Part shown: in pieces, positions 46,923 through 56,530 of the stretch
Layout of the letters: the number at the start of each line of letters is the position of its first letter
How positions within the stretch are numbered: the stretch's first letter is position 1
NCBI GenBank assembly: GCA_028281765.1
Contig: JANQJF010000119.1
Location: forward strand, 44,402 to 108,401
Direction of reading: 5' to 3'
Origin: Planctomycetota bacterium
GTDB taxonomy: Bacteria > Planctomycetota > UBA1135 > UBA2386
DNA: 64,000 bases
Position numbers and translations under genes: made by a program
The notes under the pieces: generated by a model
Seen by the model: the letters and a program-made list of their open reading frames with translations, nothing else
Database searches by the model: none
Told to the model about the DNA's origin: nothing

Positions 46923-48365
46923 ATGGAGCTAACCGCTGAGACAATCGCCGCTATCCTCGGCCTGGCAACCGCAGCGCTTTCGACAACCATAGTATTCCTG
47001 CTCGTCCGAGGTCACCGACTTCGCCGCCAGTACGGGAAGATCATCGATGTCGATCGAGAAGTCGCGGTCCGCCGCAAGGAAACCGACCGCATCGAGTCCC
47101 GCTGTCGGAAGCTGGCTCAACAGGAGGAGCTTCTCCGTGAGTCGCTCGAGGAGAAGCGGCAGAAGTGGGAGCACCAAGCGCAAGCACGACAGAAGGCGCT
47201 GCAAGCCGACTACGCGGGGAAGCGCACCCTGTACGACGAGCTCCTTCGAAGCATCGCTTCAGCAGAACAGTCCCTCGACCTCCAGAGTTACGGGGTGTAC
47301 GAGCCGTACTTCGACTTCGACACGCCGCAGGATTACAAGGAACGGCTCGGAGGGGTTCGGCAGCTTCAGAAACAGATGGTGCGCGAAAAGACTGCCGCGA
47401 CCTGCTCAACCACGTGGTCCGTGGACGGCAGCAAGCGAGAGGGCCAGAAGATGACGAATCGGACCATCAAGATGATGTTGCGCGCATTTCATGGCGAGTG
47501 TGACGCAGCGATCAGCCGTGTTCGCTGGAACAACGCTGTGAGCCTCGAAGACCGGATCACTCGCTCCTTCCATGCGATCAACAAGATGGGTGAACCTCAC
47601 CACGCCGAGATATCACCTGAATACCTCGAGCTGAAGATCGATGAGCTGCATCTGGCGCACGAGTACGCGGAGAAGCGCCAGCTCGAGAAGGAAGAACAAC
47701 GAGAACTCCGCGAGCAGATGCGCGAAGAAGAATGCGCGAGAAAGGAACTGGAGAAGGCGATCACCACCGCTCAAGCAGAGGAAGACAGATACGAGCGAGC
47801 TCTTGAGAAGGCACGCCAAGAAGTCGGAGAGCAAGCATCGGCAGAACTGCAGCGCCTACAGCAACTTCTCGACGAAGCTCACGAACGCCGGGAACGAGCA
47901 ATCGCACGCGCCCAACTCACCCGGTCAGGACACGTATACGTAATCTCGAACATCGGATCATTCGGCGAAGACGTCTACAAGATCGGAATGACACGCCGAT
48001 TGGAGCCCATGGACCGAGTCAGGGAGTTGGGCGACGCATCGGTACCCTTCCCCTTCGACGTGCACGCGATGATGTTCTCCGAAGACGCCCCAGGGCTCGA
48101 GAAAGCGATCCACCGAGCCCTCCAAGACCAGCAGGTGAACCGAGTCAACTCGCGCAAAGAGTTCTTCCGCGTCACCCTGGACGACATCCAACGTGCCGCT
48201 GTTGAGCACGGATCCACAGCGGAATTCACCAGAGTAGCCGAGGCAAGGCAGTTCCGAGAGTCGGCTGCGCTGCAAGCTCGTGACCAAGAGATCGATCGCC
48301 AACAGCAACAGAGCGCACACGAGTTCCCGGCGAGCCTGGAGATGGCAGTCAACACCGCCCCTTAG
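46923..48365 (+). CDS. TM + coiled coil + DUF4041-like + GIY-YIG (T5orf172/Mug113-type) protein
   Basis: N-terminal TM; YGVYEPYFDFDTPQDYKERLGGVRQLQKQMV; SGHVYVISNIGSFGEDVYKIGMTRRLEPMDRVRELGDASVPFPFDVHAMMFSEDAPGLEKAIHRAL. Confidence 0.85.
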   Translation: MELTAETIAAILGLATAALSTTIVFLLVRGHRLRRQYGKIIDVDREVAVRRKETDRIESRCRKLAQQEELLRESLEEKRQKWEHQAQARQKALQADYAGKRTLYDELLRSIASAEQSLDLQSYGVYEPYFDFDTPQDYKERLGGVRQLQKQMVREKTAATCSTTWSVDGSKREGQKMTNRTIKMMLRAFHGECDAAISRVRWNNAVSLEDRITRSFHAINKMGEPHHAEISPEYLELKIDELHLAHEYAEKRQLEKEEQRELREQMREEECARKELEKAITTAQAEEDRYERALEKARQEVGEQASAELQRLQQLLDEAHERRERAIARAQLTRSGHVYVISNIGSFGEDVYKIGMTRRLEPMDRVRELGDASVPFPFDVHAMMFSEDAPGLEKAIHRALQDQQVNRVNSRKEFFRVTLDDIQRAAVEHGSTAEFTRVAEARQFRESAALQARDQEIDRQQQQSAHEFPASLEMAVNTAP

Positions 48366-48499
48366 GATCCAGCATCCGCGGCCTGAGGATGTGGAATCAC
48401 GGAAAGTCCGCGAAGCTCCTGCAACGTGCAACCATCGACTCTCTTTCATCGTCGTCGATCTTCTCAGCACGCTTCGTGCTCGTTCTTCGATCCTTCCTC

Positions 48500-49051
48500 C
48501 TACTGCCATGCGTCCTCCCACGCGTGGTTTCGTGCATGCTCGAGGAGTTGCTTCATCGTGAGCCCGATTCCTGTCAGCACGTAGTGTGGGAGTCGTCGCT
48601 TTCTGACCTTTACCGCGCGTACCAGTTCGTGCTCGCGAAGGAAGAGCATGGCGCGGTGTGCGTTCGAACTGCACATCCGCACGTTTGCGTCTCGGTGAAT
48701 CGCGCGCTTTCTGATCCGCGCTGTCTGACGCGCGTCCTCGGCATCCGTGTTGAGAATCATGGTTGCGCGGTGGCTGGTGCACACTGCGCCGTAGAGGTCC
48801 CAGTCGATTCGAGGCGTAAAGTGGGTCGACACTTCTTGGTCCTCGTCGTCTGCGATGAGCTGTTGAGCCGCGCAGCCGTGCCGTGTCAGCCAGTAGATGC
48901 GTGCTGAGCGTCGTTTCGGCGTCAAGCAGCGCACGAATCGCTCTCGTCGTAGGAATCTGATGATTTCCCAGACGCGTGCAGGGTTGCCCCGCACGCGCCT
49001 GGCAAGTTGGGTGGCAGTCATTGGTTGCGTGAACGCTCTGATGAGAAGCAC
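48500..49051 (-). CDS. Winged-helix regulator with two wHTH-like units
   Basis: MTATQLARRVRGNPARVWEIIRFLRRERFVRCLTP and SSNAHRAMLFLREHELVRAVKVRKRRLPHYVLTGIGL; GTG start. Confidence 0.55.
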   Translation of the reverse strand: MLLIRAFTQPMTATQLARRVRGNPARVWEIIRFLRRERFVRCLTPKRRSARIYWLTRHGCAAQQLIADDEDQEVSTHFTPRIDWDLYGAVCTSHRATMILNTDAEDARQTARIRKRAIHRDANVRMCSSNAHRAMLFLREHELVRAVKVRKRRLPHYVLTGIGLTMKQLLEHARNHAWEDAWQ

Positions 49052-49289
49052 GGCTCCGACACACCGTTTCAGCCCTCGAACAGAGCTCCCGCTACGATCA
49101 ACAGTTTCGACCTTACCACCTCCTCAGAGACGCCGCGGCGTCTTTCGCCCACTCCCTAGTAACGGACAGTCGGAATAGGAACCAGTCAAATATAATAAAC
49201 GTCACCAATCAATCGGGATAACGTGTGACCAAACTCCGATGAGGCAGTGAAGACGCAATGTTTATAAGCGCAGTCGACGATTCCGGAGC

Positions 49290-49601
49290 ATGGACTCAGG
49301 AACGAAAGGCGTGCTCACCGAGCTTCGGAAACGACTCGATGCCTCAGGTCGCGCACTTGAGAAGATCGCTACACGAGAGGATCTGATCGAGGAGTTCATG
49401 CTGCTGGACAAGCGGCTGGCGTCGTGTGACAAGATCGCTCGCTACGCCGACAATCTCGCAAGCAAGCACCCAACAGACGAACGAGCGCAGGCTGACGCTG
49501 CGTTCCTGGCAACAGAAGTCGAAGTGCTTCGCGAATCCGTCGATGACGCGATCAAAGCAGTCATCACCGCAGACAACGAATCACAGAACCGAAAACTATA
49601 A
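49290..49601 (+). CDS. Small coiled-coil protein
   Basis: 103 aa, MDSGTKGVLTELRKRLDASGRALEKIATREDLIEEFMLLDKRL. Confidence 0.55.
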   Translation: MDSGTKGVLTELRKRLDASGRALEKIATREDLIEEFMLLDKRLASCDKIARYADNLASKHPTDERAQADAAFLATEVEVLRESVDDAIKAVITADNESQNRKL

Positions 49602-49791
49602 ATAGGTGCGCCACTTCAGGCTGCTGCAAGAGCAATGAGCTTGCCATCATCGCATCGAACTAGCAAGCGGAACACCTTGCCTTCGTCTTCAATGCGCAAT
49701 GCGGGGAGGGTCGGCGCTGCCAAGCTGTTTCACCCCATCCCAACCGAATGATGGCGACGCTTATCAATGCTCTGTGACTCCACGGATCAGC

Positions 49792-51114
49792 ATGGCACGA
49801 GACGATATATATGGAAACAGGTCGAAGTACGAGCGGCGCATGGACCGACTCGACAGCCTGCTGCTACCACCTGGATCGCCTGGGGTCTCTCCACAAAGAA
49901 AGTACTACTGCCGGAACCCTGCGAACCTGCAGTATTTCGGGATGCTCGCCCGGATTCTTGCCGCGAACGGTAACAGCTACATCAACCGCCTTCGGCGCAT
50001 GGACACACTTCTCTTTATTGTATCTCACACAGACAAAGACCTGAGAGAGTGCCGCCGGGATGACATCGACGAGATCGTGGCGTGCGCGCACGCGGTTTTC
50101 GATTCACCGAAGACCAAGCGGTGCTTCTTTCGCTCGATGAAGCAGACGTGGCGCCAGCTCTTCCCGGAACGCGACGAGCACGAACGCGTTGACGATACAA
50201 TCGTGCCTTACGTAGTTCGCCATGTCTCCTGCCATGTGGATAGGAGCCAGGACCGACTGCGCGATGACAAGCTCACGGTTGAAGAGTTCTTGCGCATCGT
50301 CAATTTCTTCTCCGCGGACCTGCAGACTCAGGCATACATCACGCTGGCACTCGAGTCCTTGGGGCGACCGCAGGAGCTCTGCTACCGCACCATCGGTGAT
50401 GTGGAGCTACACGACGGCTACGCGAAAGTCTGGGTGAGCTCGCACGGCAAGGAAGGAACAAGATACCTGCAATGTGTCGATTCCTACCCCTACCTCATTC
50501 GCTGGTTCGAGCTGCATCCCTGCAAGACCGACAAGAGCGCGCCCCTCTTCTTCTCTGGTGGCGATCCACATCGCCAGATGACGCCACACGTCATCAACAA
50601 GCGACTTCGGCGGGCATGCAGAGTCCTCCGGATCGACAAGCAGGTAACGGGATACTCTCTCAAGCGCGTCGGTGTCACGTTTCGACGATTGCGCGGTGAG
50701 TCAGACGTCGAAATCCAGCATGCGGCAGGGTGGACCAGCACACAGCAGCTCAAGACCTACGACCTCTCCAACGCCGACGACGCCTTCCAACGCAAGCTCT
50801 CACGGCGTGGACTTGCCGGATCTCAACAAGCAGACGCAGACCAGGCGCTGAAGACAAGACCGTGTGTCTGCGGCGGCATGATCGGATTCGCTGATGCCAT
50901 CTGTCGGCGATGCAAGCGCCCAACGAACCCACGAAACGAACTGCGAAGGGACGAGGAAACAAAGGAGCAAGACACGAAAGCGCGCCAACTGCTCACAGCC
51001 GCTCTCGAGGAGCCTCGACTAGCCAAGATCTTGGAAGAGGTTCTTAGATCGAGTCGACAGCGCGACGATCGAGACGAAGGCACAGCAACTCCTCCAGCCG
51101 TGAAGAAGCCCTGA
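49792..51114 (+). CDS. Tyrosine recombinase with C-terminal zinc-ribbon-like motif
   Basis: LESLGRPQELCYRTIGDV, VTGYSLKRVGVTFRRLRGESDVEIQHAAGWTSTQQLKTYDL; PCVCGGMIGFADAICRRCKRP. Confidence 0.8.
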   Translation: MARDDIYGNRSKYERRMDRLDSLLLPPGSPGVSPQRKYYCRNPANLQYFGMLARILAANGNSYINRLRRMDTLLFIVSHTDKDLRECRRDDIDEIVACAHAVFDSPKTKRCFFRSMKQTWRQLFPERDEHERVDDTIVPYVVRHVSCHVDRSQDRLRDDKLTVEEFLRIVNFFSADLQTQAYITLALESLGRPQELCYRTIGDVELHDGYAKVWVSSHGKEGTRYLQCVDSYPYLIRWFELHPCKTDKSAPLFFSGGDPHRQMTPHVINKRLRRACRVLRIDKQVTGYSLKRVGVTFRRLRGESDVEIQHAAGWTSTQQLKTYDLSNADDAFQRKLSRRGLAGSQQADADQALKTRPCVCGGMIGFADAICRRCKRPTNPRNELRRDEETKEQDTKARQLLTAALEEPRLAKILEEVLRSSRQRDDRDEGTATPPAVKKP

Positions 51115-51256
51115 TCAGAACGCCGACGAGAGAATGCAGACCGCCCCGTCCGGCCGAACGCGTTCGGGAGCTGGACCCCAAGGCGAGTCGACTTGCCGAG
51201 CTGAAGCCCGAAAAAAAATCGCGGCCAGACTCCAACTCGCGTATTCTCTACACTTA

Positions 51257-51841
51257 ATGCGCTCTGCTCGATCAAGACTGCTCGGAGATAGGCCCGACGC
51301 ACTTGACCCCGACACGATCTACGCTGGCTTCGGCCGGAGAGCGTATAGCCTGGTCATCGACGTCACACTGGTCGTTGCAGCGAACGTCACGGCAATCGAA
51401 TACATCTACGCTCAACCCAAGACGATCGCAGGCCTCTACATCGGAGCGCTTTGGGCCGCAACAGTCCTGTATCCCGTGTTTTTCCACGCCCATTGGGGCC
51501 GAACAATCGGGAAGATGGCGGCGGGTATCCGTGTCCGGAGACTGGACGCCTCACGCATTCGCTACCGAGACGCTATACTCAGGAGTGTCGTAGACATAAT
51601 TCTTGTGCTCGGCAGTATTGTAAGCCTACACCTCACGCTGGACACATTGACGGGTTCGACCTGGGACTCACTCGGGACCATTGAGAAAATAAGACTTCTA
51701 AACGAGCGAGACGCGACAAACAAGTTCTTTGAAATGGCCCACAACACATGGTATTGGAGCGAACTTCTCTGCCTTTTATTGAGCGAAAAGCGTCGTGCAA
51801 TCCACGACTTCATCGCCGGAACCGTTGTCGTTGTCGAGTAG
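51257..51841 (+). CDS. RDD-family membrane protein
   Basis: GFGRRAYSLVIDVTLVVAANV...GRTIGKMAAGIRVRRLDASRIRYRDAILRSVVDI...EKRRAIHDFIAGTVVV. Confidence 0.8.
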   Translation: MRSARSRLLGDRPDALDPDTIYAGFGRRAYSLVIDVTLVVAANVTAIEYIYAQPKTIAGLYIGALWAATVLYPVFFHAHWGRTIGKMAAGIRVRRLDASRIRYRDAILRSVVDIILVLGSIVSLHLTLDTLTGSTWDSLGTIEKIRLLNERDATNKFFEMAHNTWYWSELLCLLLSEKRRAIHDFIAGTVVVVE

Positions 51842-52649
51842 AATCGCTAGCTTGTATCCGACGCCACCATTCCCCCATCACTTCCTTTGAGTCCGCGCGC
51901 TGAGCGCACCTCAAGAGCTTTTCGTAGATTTCGAAGTTGCTGCCTTCGATCTCCAAGATTTGTGCAGCGACTCGATCAGCCCACTTTCGTTTTTCTAGCC
52001 CCAGACACGCCTCGTAGACTGGTAACAGCTCCCCGGATCTCACAATGCTCTGAAGCGCCCTTCGTCCGTTGTTGGGAGCACGTGCAACGGCGCCCAAATC
52101 TAAGGACGAAAGTTCCAGGATATCGGCGTAGCGCTTGTCTACCAACAGCAGGTCCTCCAAATACGGCAAAATCAACGCTCCGATCAACGAGCGCTGCTCC
52201 TCGCCGCCCCGAGAGAGGCTGTCGAAGAACTCCAGCGTGCGACGGGATTCGCCGAGAACCTGGTTCAAGGCCGCGAAGTCGGCCACAGCATCTAGATCCT
52301 GGACGATGCTTTGACCCTCTAATGCCAGCATCCGCCGCCGCAGCGCAGTCTTTGCGGGCACTCCCCTAGAGTCAAGTGCCATGATATCCGAAAGCAAGAA
52401 GGTGCGACGCACCCCTGTAAATGAAATATCTCCCTTCCCATTGTCCCAGCACCACAAGTAGTGACTAAGCGCCTCTGCAACATCTCCAGACTGAGCCAAC
52501 CTAACCGCATGGTCCATTCTCAATCTCGGAGTACGCGGCAGCCTGCCGCTCTCCGCTGAGTTCTGCGCGTCGCTCGCATCACTCGAACAGCCAAAGAGTA
52601 AAAGGGCGGCGGCCAGAATCTGGCTTCTTTGGCCTAGAACCACGGCCAC
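51810..52649 (-). CDS. Lipoprotein of unknown function
   Basis: ILAAALLLFGCSSDASD lipobox; helical body. Confidence 0.6.
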   Translation of the reverse strand: MAVVLGQRSQILAAALLLFGCSSDASDAQNSAESGRLPRTPRLRMDHAVRLAQSGDVAEALSHYLWCWDNGKGDISFTGVRRTFLLSDIMALDSRGVPAKTALRRRMLALEGQSIVQDLDAVADFAALNQVLGESRRTLEFFDSLSRGGEEQRSLIGALILPYLEDLLLVDKRYADILELSSLDLGAVARAPNNGRRALQSIVRSGELLPVYEACLGLEKRKWADRVAAQILEIEGSNFEIYEKLLRCAQRADSKEVMGEWWRRIQASDSTRQRQRFRR

Positions 52650-53656
52650 CCTATCGCCTCATTGAGCTTGCAGCTTGCATAGGCATAGAAGCACCCGGAT
52701 TGACAAACACCTTGAGCTACGGTACACAGGGTCATACAGGTGGTTGGGTTTATTACTGTTCGCGGCACAGACGGAACGCCGGCGCATGCCGAGCGACACA
52801 TAGCTCCAACGGTCTCACAGCCACGCAAGCACCGCTCCAGCTCGGCCTCACAGTCTCGGCCGCCACTGGGAGGTGGTTCCCATGCGAGCCCACACTTGCA
52901 TCCACAGACCTTCTCGCGCTCACCCGTCTCGAGGACGTAGATGGTCTCTTCGTATGGGTGGCAAGCCGCCGCTCGCCCCGAGTGCGGAAAGCAAGGATAG
53001 CTTGGTCGACTACACCTCACCACTTCTCCGTCGACCGAGAGGGTGCTGCAGCCTGGGTCATCGACGATTCTGTCGCAGCTACTGTGAGCAATAGCGCCCT
53101 TGTCCGCGCATTCGCATCTGCAGATTGGCATTCCATCGCGCACGAAGTCATGGCGGAGGCACTCTTTGTCGTAACCGCTGCAAGCGAAGGTCTCATGAAA
53201 ACACCCCGTCTGAGAGGAATCCGGGAAGCATCCACCTTCTCCCTCGAGAACGCATGTGACCCCGAAGCCACCATTACTTTCGGAACCTACCCAGTCACCG
53301 GGAGGACTGCTTCGATGGTTGTCCTGACGGGAGTCGACCCAACCTGCTGCGGTCGATGCGTTCGAGTCGATTCCAAGCGCGACGGAGAAGCCGTGAGGCG
53401 TCGCGTCCAGGCCATTGAGGTCCGACGAGCAGGCTCCGCAACATCCCGGACTCTCGGTGTTTGTCCCTCCGCAGCAGCCGGTTTGAGCACCTTCGAACCG
53501 GTCCATGGCGGGGTACGATCCGTCTGCTCCTGTTTCGTACCGTTCTTCGTCGGCCCAACCGAATTGTCCCGTGCTACCGTCCTCCGGCCCGGTCATCACC
53601 GCGGCTGATCCGAACGTTGCCGCCCAAGACCCTAAATCTGGTTCGCCTGGGACCAT
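52634..53656 (-). CDS. Cys-rich protein of unknown function
   Basis: 340 aa with many cysteines (CCGGTNTESPGCCGACSSD; CRCECADKG; CGCKCG). Confidence 0.55.
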   Translation of the reverse strand: MVPGEPDLGSWAATFGSAAVMTGPEDGSTGQFGWADEERYETGADGSYPAMDRFEGAQTGCCGGTNTESPGCCGACSSDLNGLDATPHGFSVALGIDSNASTAAGWVDSRQDNHRSSPPGDWVGSESNGGFGVTCVLEGEGGCFPDSSQTGCFHETFACSGYDKECLRHDFVRDGMPICRCECADKGAIAHSSCDRIVDDPGCSTLSVDGEVVRCSRPSYPCFPHSGRAAACHPYEETIYVLETGEREKVCGCKCGLAWEPPPSGGRDCEAELERCLRGCETVGAMCRSACAGVPSVPRTVINPTTCMTLCTVAQGVCQSGCFYAYASCKLNEAIGWPWF

Positions 53657-53680
53657 CGGTGCTCTCCTCGGTCGAACGGA

Positions 53681-54031
53681 CTAGACCTTCGCGGTCGCGT
53701 ACCACACGGGATTCATGAAACGGTAGCGGTACACGCCGCCTTTTGCGCCGCTGGTGAACGACATCTTCATCCGGACCAGGTCACTCACGTTAGTCACCGA
53801 GGCCTGGAAGATGCCCGTTGTGCTCAATTGAGCAAACGTCCCGATCGACGATCCAGGTTCAGCCCCTGCTTCCTCAGCGCGCTTTGTGAAAACGGTCACA
53901 GTTGGAGTGACGTTGGTGCCGTTCTCAATCTCCTCGTAGGTGAGGATCACGTTGTCAGCCGAGCGGGGAAACCACGGCGTGTAGATCACTTCGTCTCCGG
54001 TCGAGAGAACCACAAGTTGCCCGATGAACAT
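53681..54031 (-). CDS. Small beta-rich protein A
   Basis: 116 aa; resembles the adjacent 129-aa protein in layout. Confidence 0.55.
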   Translation of the reverse strand: MFIGQLVVLSTGDEVIYTPWFPRSADNVILTYEEIENGTNVTPTVTVFTKRAEEAGAEPGSSIGTFAQLSTTGIFQASVTNVSDLVRMKMSFTSGAKGGVYRYRFMNPVWYATAKV

Positions 54032-54046
54032 GGTCGCGACTCCTTC

Positions 54047-54436
54047 CTACTTTGCGTTGTCGAAGAAGACGAAGGGCAGAATCCGAACGACTCCGTTGTC
54101 GCTCGCATTCCCGCCCACCTGAACGGCAGACACCTTGACGCGCACCTCCGCCTTCGATCCTGCTGTGGCAGTCGCTTTGTAGATGCCGGTCTCAACACCT
54201 TCGCTCGAGATCGTCAGGGTCGTAGTCCCCGAGCCTGTCACGTGGGTAGCTGTTACATCGCTCACGGCATCACCGGGCTCCTCACGGGTCTGCACGATGA
54301 ACTCGATTTCCGGCGTACTTTGCGCCTCGATCATCTCCACTCGCATGATCATGCTGTCCCCGCCCCTCCTGATCCAGCTCGTGTAGAACTGGTCGTCCTT
54401 GAACACGCGCCTTCCCTGAATGACCTCAACTGGCAT
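54047..54436 (-). CDS. Small beta-rich protein B
   Basis: 129 aa; EIEFIVQTREEPGDAVSDVTATHVTGSGTTTLTISSEGVETGIYKATATAGSKAEVRVKV. Confidence 0.55.
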   Translation of the reverse strand: MPVEVIQGRRVFKDDQFYTSWIRRGGDSMIMRVEMIEAQSTPEIEFIVQTREEPGDAVSDVTATHVTGSGTTTLTISSEGVETGIYKATATAGSKAEVRVKVSAVQVGGNASDNGVVRILPFVFFDNAK

Positions 54437-55112
54437 GCTGCCTCCTCCTCAAGCTCTGGGGTTTCGAAGCTCGTCGCGTTCGAAACTCTGACTGGTTCTG
54501 AGACGCGATGAGCAAGTCTTCAGAGTAGCCAAGCGGTGCTTGCAGGTTTCGCGCAAAAGCGCATCACGCCATCGATAGGGGAATCTCGCCCTGGAACAAG
54601 ACCCGCTCACTCCTGATCCAACCCCCAGACATCATCAAGCCTCTTGGGGCATGGAGCAGCGACGCACTTCGCCTCGACGCCCGCAACGATGGACGACCAG
54701 GTTCTCACGAATCCCGCGACGAACTCAACGACCGGTTGATCTCGAGAATCGCGGCTCGGAGACTGAGTCGCACCGGCCCGAGCGAGGTTTTTCTACGCAC
54801 GCTGCCAAACTGCACGCCTCAAACAAGCATAATTCCCGCGCTCAAGCTGAGCGACGATCAAGCTTCTCCCAACGCCCCGCGCGGGCGTAGTCTGTCGGAA
54901 AAGCTGCCCGACGAGGATCGGCCGCTCGTCTCGTCTGAGATGAAGCACCGCGACGCGAGCAACCGTCCCCCGAGACTCCTCCAGCAGCTGATGCGCCGGC
55001 CGGACCAGACACAACAAGAACACGGCGAGTCGCTGAGTTAGCGTCGCCTTCGCGTCGGTGTTCTGTTCCGGCTAACATCAGCGAACACCTGGCGCGAGCA
55101 CGCGCACGTTCT

Positions 55113-55742
55113 CTATTGATTCCGCGGCTCTCGCACGCCACTTCCTGAGCCACGAGCTCCCTCTCGAAGCAACCGCTGTCTACTGACCACGATTTCGTCC
55201 ACTTGCTCCTCAAGGCCGCTGCTCTCGAGGTTATCGGGCAGCGACGCCGCTACATGAATCCACCACGCAAGCAAGCCAAGCGCGCAAGTGGGGGCCACGA
55301 TGTTCCACGGCGCGTCGCCTCTGAGGGTGAGATAGACACCAGCCAAGAAGCCTGGAACAAACGTCGCCCAGCTCAGCAGGAATCGGTTCACAAGGGCAAC
55401 TCGCTTCGCCGGCCCCCCATTCGGTCGATACGTCCAAGGCTGCTCGTTCATCACCTGAAACGCTATCCACGCACGTTCCTTCGTCGCGCGACAAGCGCAT
55501 AGATAGCTCCGAGTGTACCGACGATTCGCCTCGGCAAGGGATGCCACGATCAGCAACAGAGCCCAGCCGAGAACGGAGGCCTGGTCGGGCGATAAGCCAC
55601 GCACGGCCGCGCCTCCCGGACCCGGATTCGATACGATGCTGAGATCCGCGCCGAGTGCCGCGCCGGCGAACGCCAACGCGGCTATCCGCGTGTTGAACGC
55701 CTTCGTCGAGTAGTGGGCAATGAGATCTGTAGGGTCGGCCAT
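55113..55742 (-). CDS. Membrane protein, unknown
   Basis: 4 hydrophobic helices. Confidence 0.55.
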   Translation of the reverse strand: MADPTDLIAHYSTKAFNTRIAALAFAGAALGADLSIVSNPGPGGAAVRGLSPDQASVLGWALLLIVASLAEANRRYTRSYLCACRATKERAWIAFQVMNEQPWTYRPNGGPAKRVALVNRFLLSWATFVPGFLAGVYLTLRGDAPWNIVAPTCALGLLAWWIHVAASLPDNLESSGLEEQVDEIVVSRQRLLREGARGSGSGVREPRNQ

Positions 55743-55767
55743 GCGGTGCGAACTCCGTGCGCCATTG

Positions 55768-56508
55768 TCAGTGGACGAGAGCTACCCGAAGATGTATCGG
55801 TAGCTCGATGCGCGTGAGCCCTGCGGTGGTCCAAGCGGACGCAAGCGGCATACGGATCTTCGATGACGATAATTCCCCTGTCTGGCGAAAATGCGCCACA
55901 GAGGCTGTCCACGTCGAAAGAAAGTCGAGGAGACTGCCCGCGTCCCAGTCGCAAGGAAGAGCGAACTCTGGCGCAGCGATCTCATTCTGAAACGGGAACG
56001 GGAGCGTTTCGTAACGCCGCAAATAGAGATCAGACTCGGGCGGCCAGTACGGGCCGAGCACATCATCCCGATAGTGAGCCAAGACCTCATCGACTTCGCG
56101 AACGCCAGTCATTGGCCACGAGTACGTCCACACGGCGAGCACGCCGTTACTTCGCATGACACGCCGCGCCTCCCCATAGAAGGCGTCAAGATCAAACCAG
56201 TGCACGGCGCACGCCACGGTGATCAAATCGACCGACCTCGCGTGAAGCCCGCTTTCGTGGGCCGGCGCACATCTGTACGTGACGTTTGAGTGCGGACGAG
56301 CCTGGTCGAGCTGCGCTGCATCGATGTCGGTCGCAAGAATCGTATCGAAGTAGTCAGTCAATGCGACCGCAGCTTGGCCAGAACCAGTACCGGCATCCCA
56401 AGCCATTCGATGCTCAGAACAGACCGATGCCAGCCACGCGAACAGTTCTGGTGGATACGTGGGCCGGTGTTCTCGATACGGCTTTGGTTGATAGCGCGCC
56501 ACGTGCAC
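55768..56508 (-). CDS. Class I SAM-dependent methyltransferase
   Basis: GTG start; RMAWDAGTGSGQAAVALTDYFDTILATDIDAAQL, VDLITVACAVHWFDLDAFYGEARRVMRSNGVLAVWTY. Confidence 0.85.
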   Translation of the reverse strand: MHVARYQPKPYREHRPTYPPELFAWLASVCSEHRMAWDAGTGSGQAAVALTDYFDTILATDIDAAQLDQARPHSNVTYRCAPAHESGLHARSVDLITVACAVHWFDLDAFYGEARRVMRSNGVLAVWTYSWPMTGVREVDEVLAHYRDDVLGPYWPPESDLYLRRYETLPFPFQNEIAAPEFALPCDWDAGSLLDFLSTWTASVAHFRQTGELSSSKIRMPLASAWTTAGLTRIELPIHLRVALVH

Positions 56509-56530
56509 CCTCTCTTTCCGGCCCAACGCC

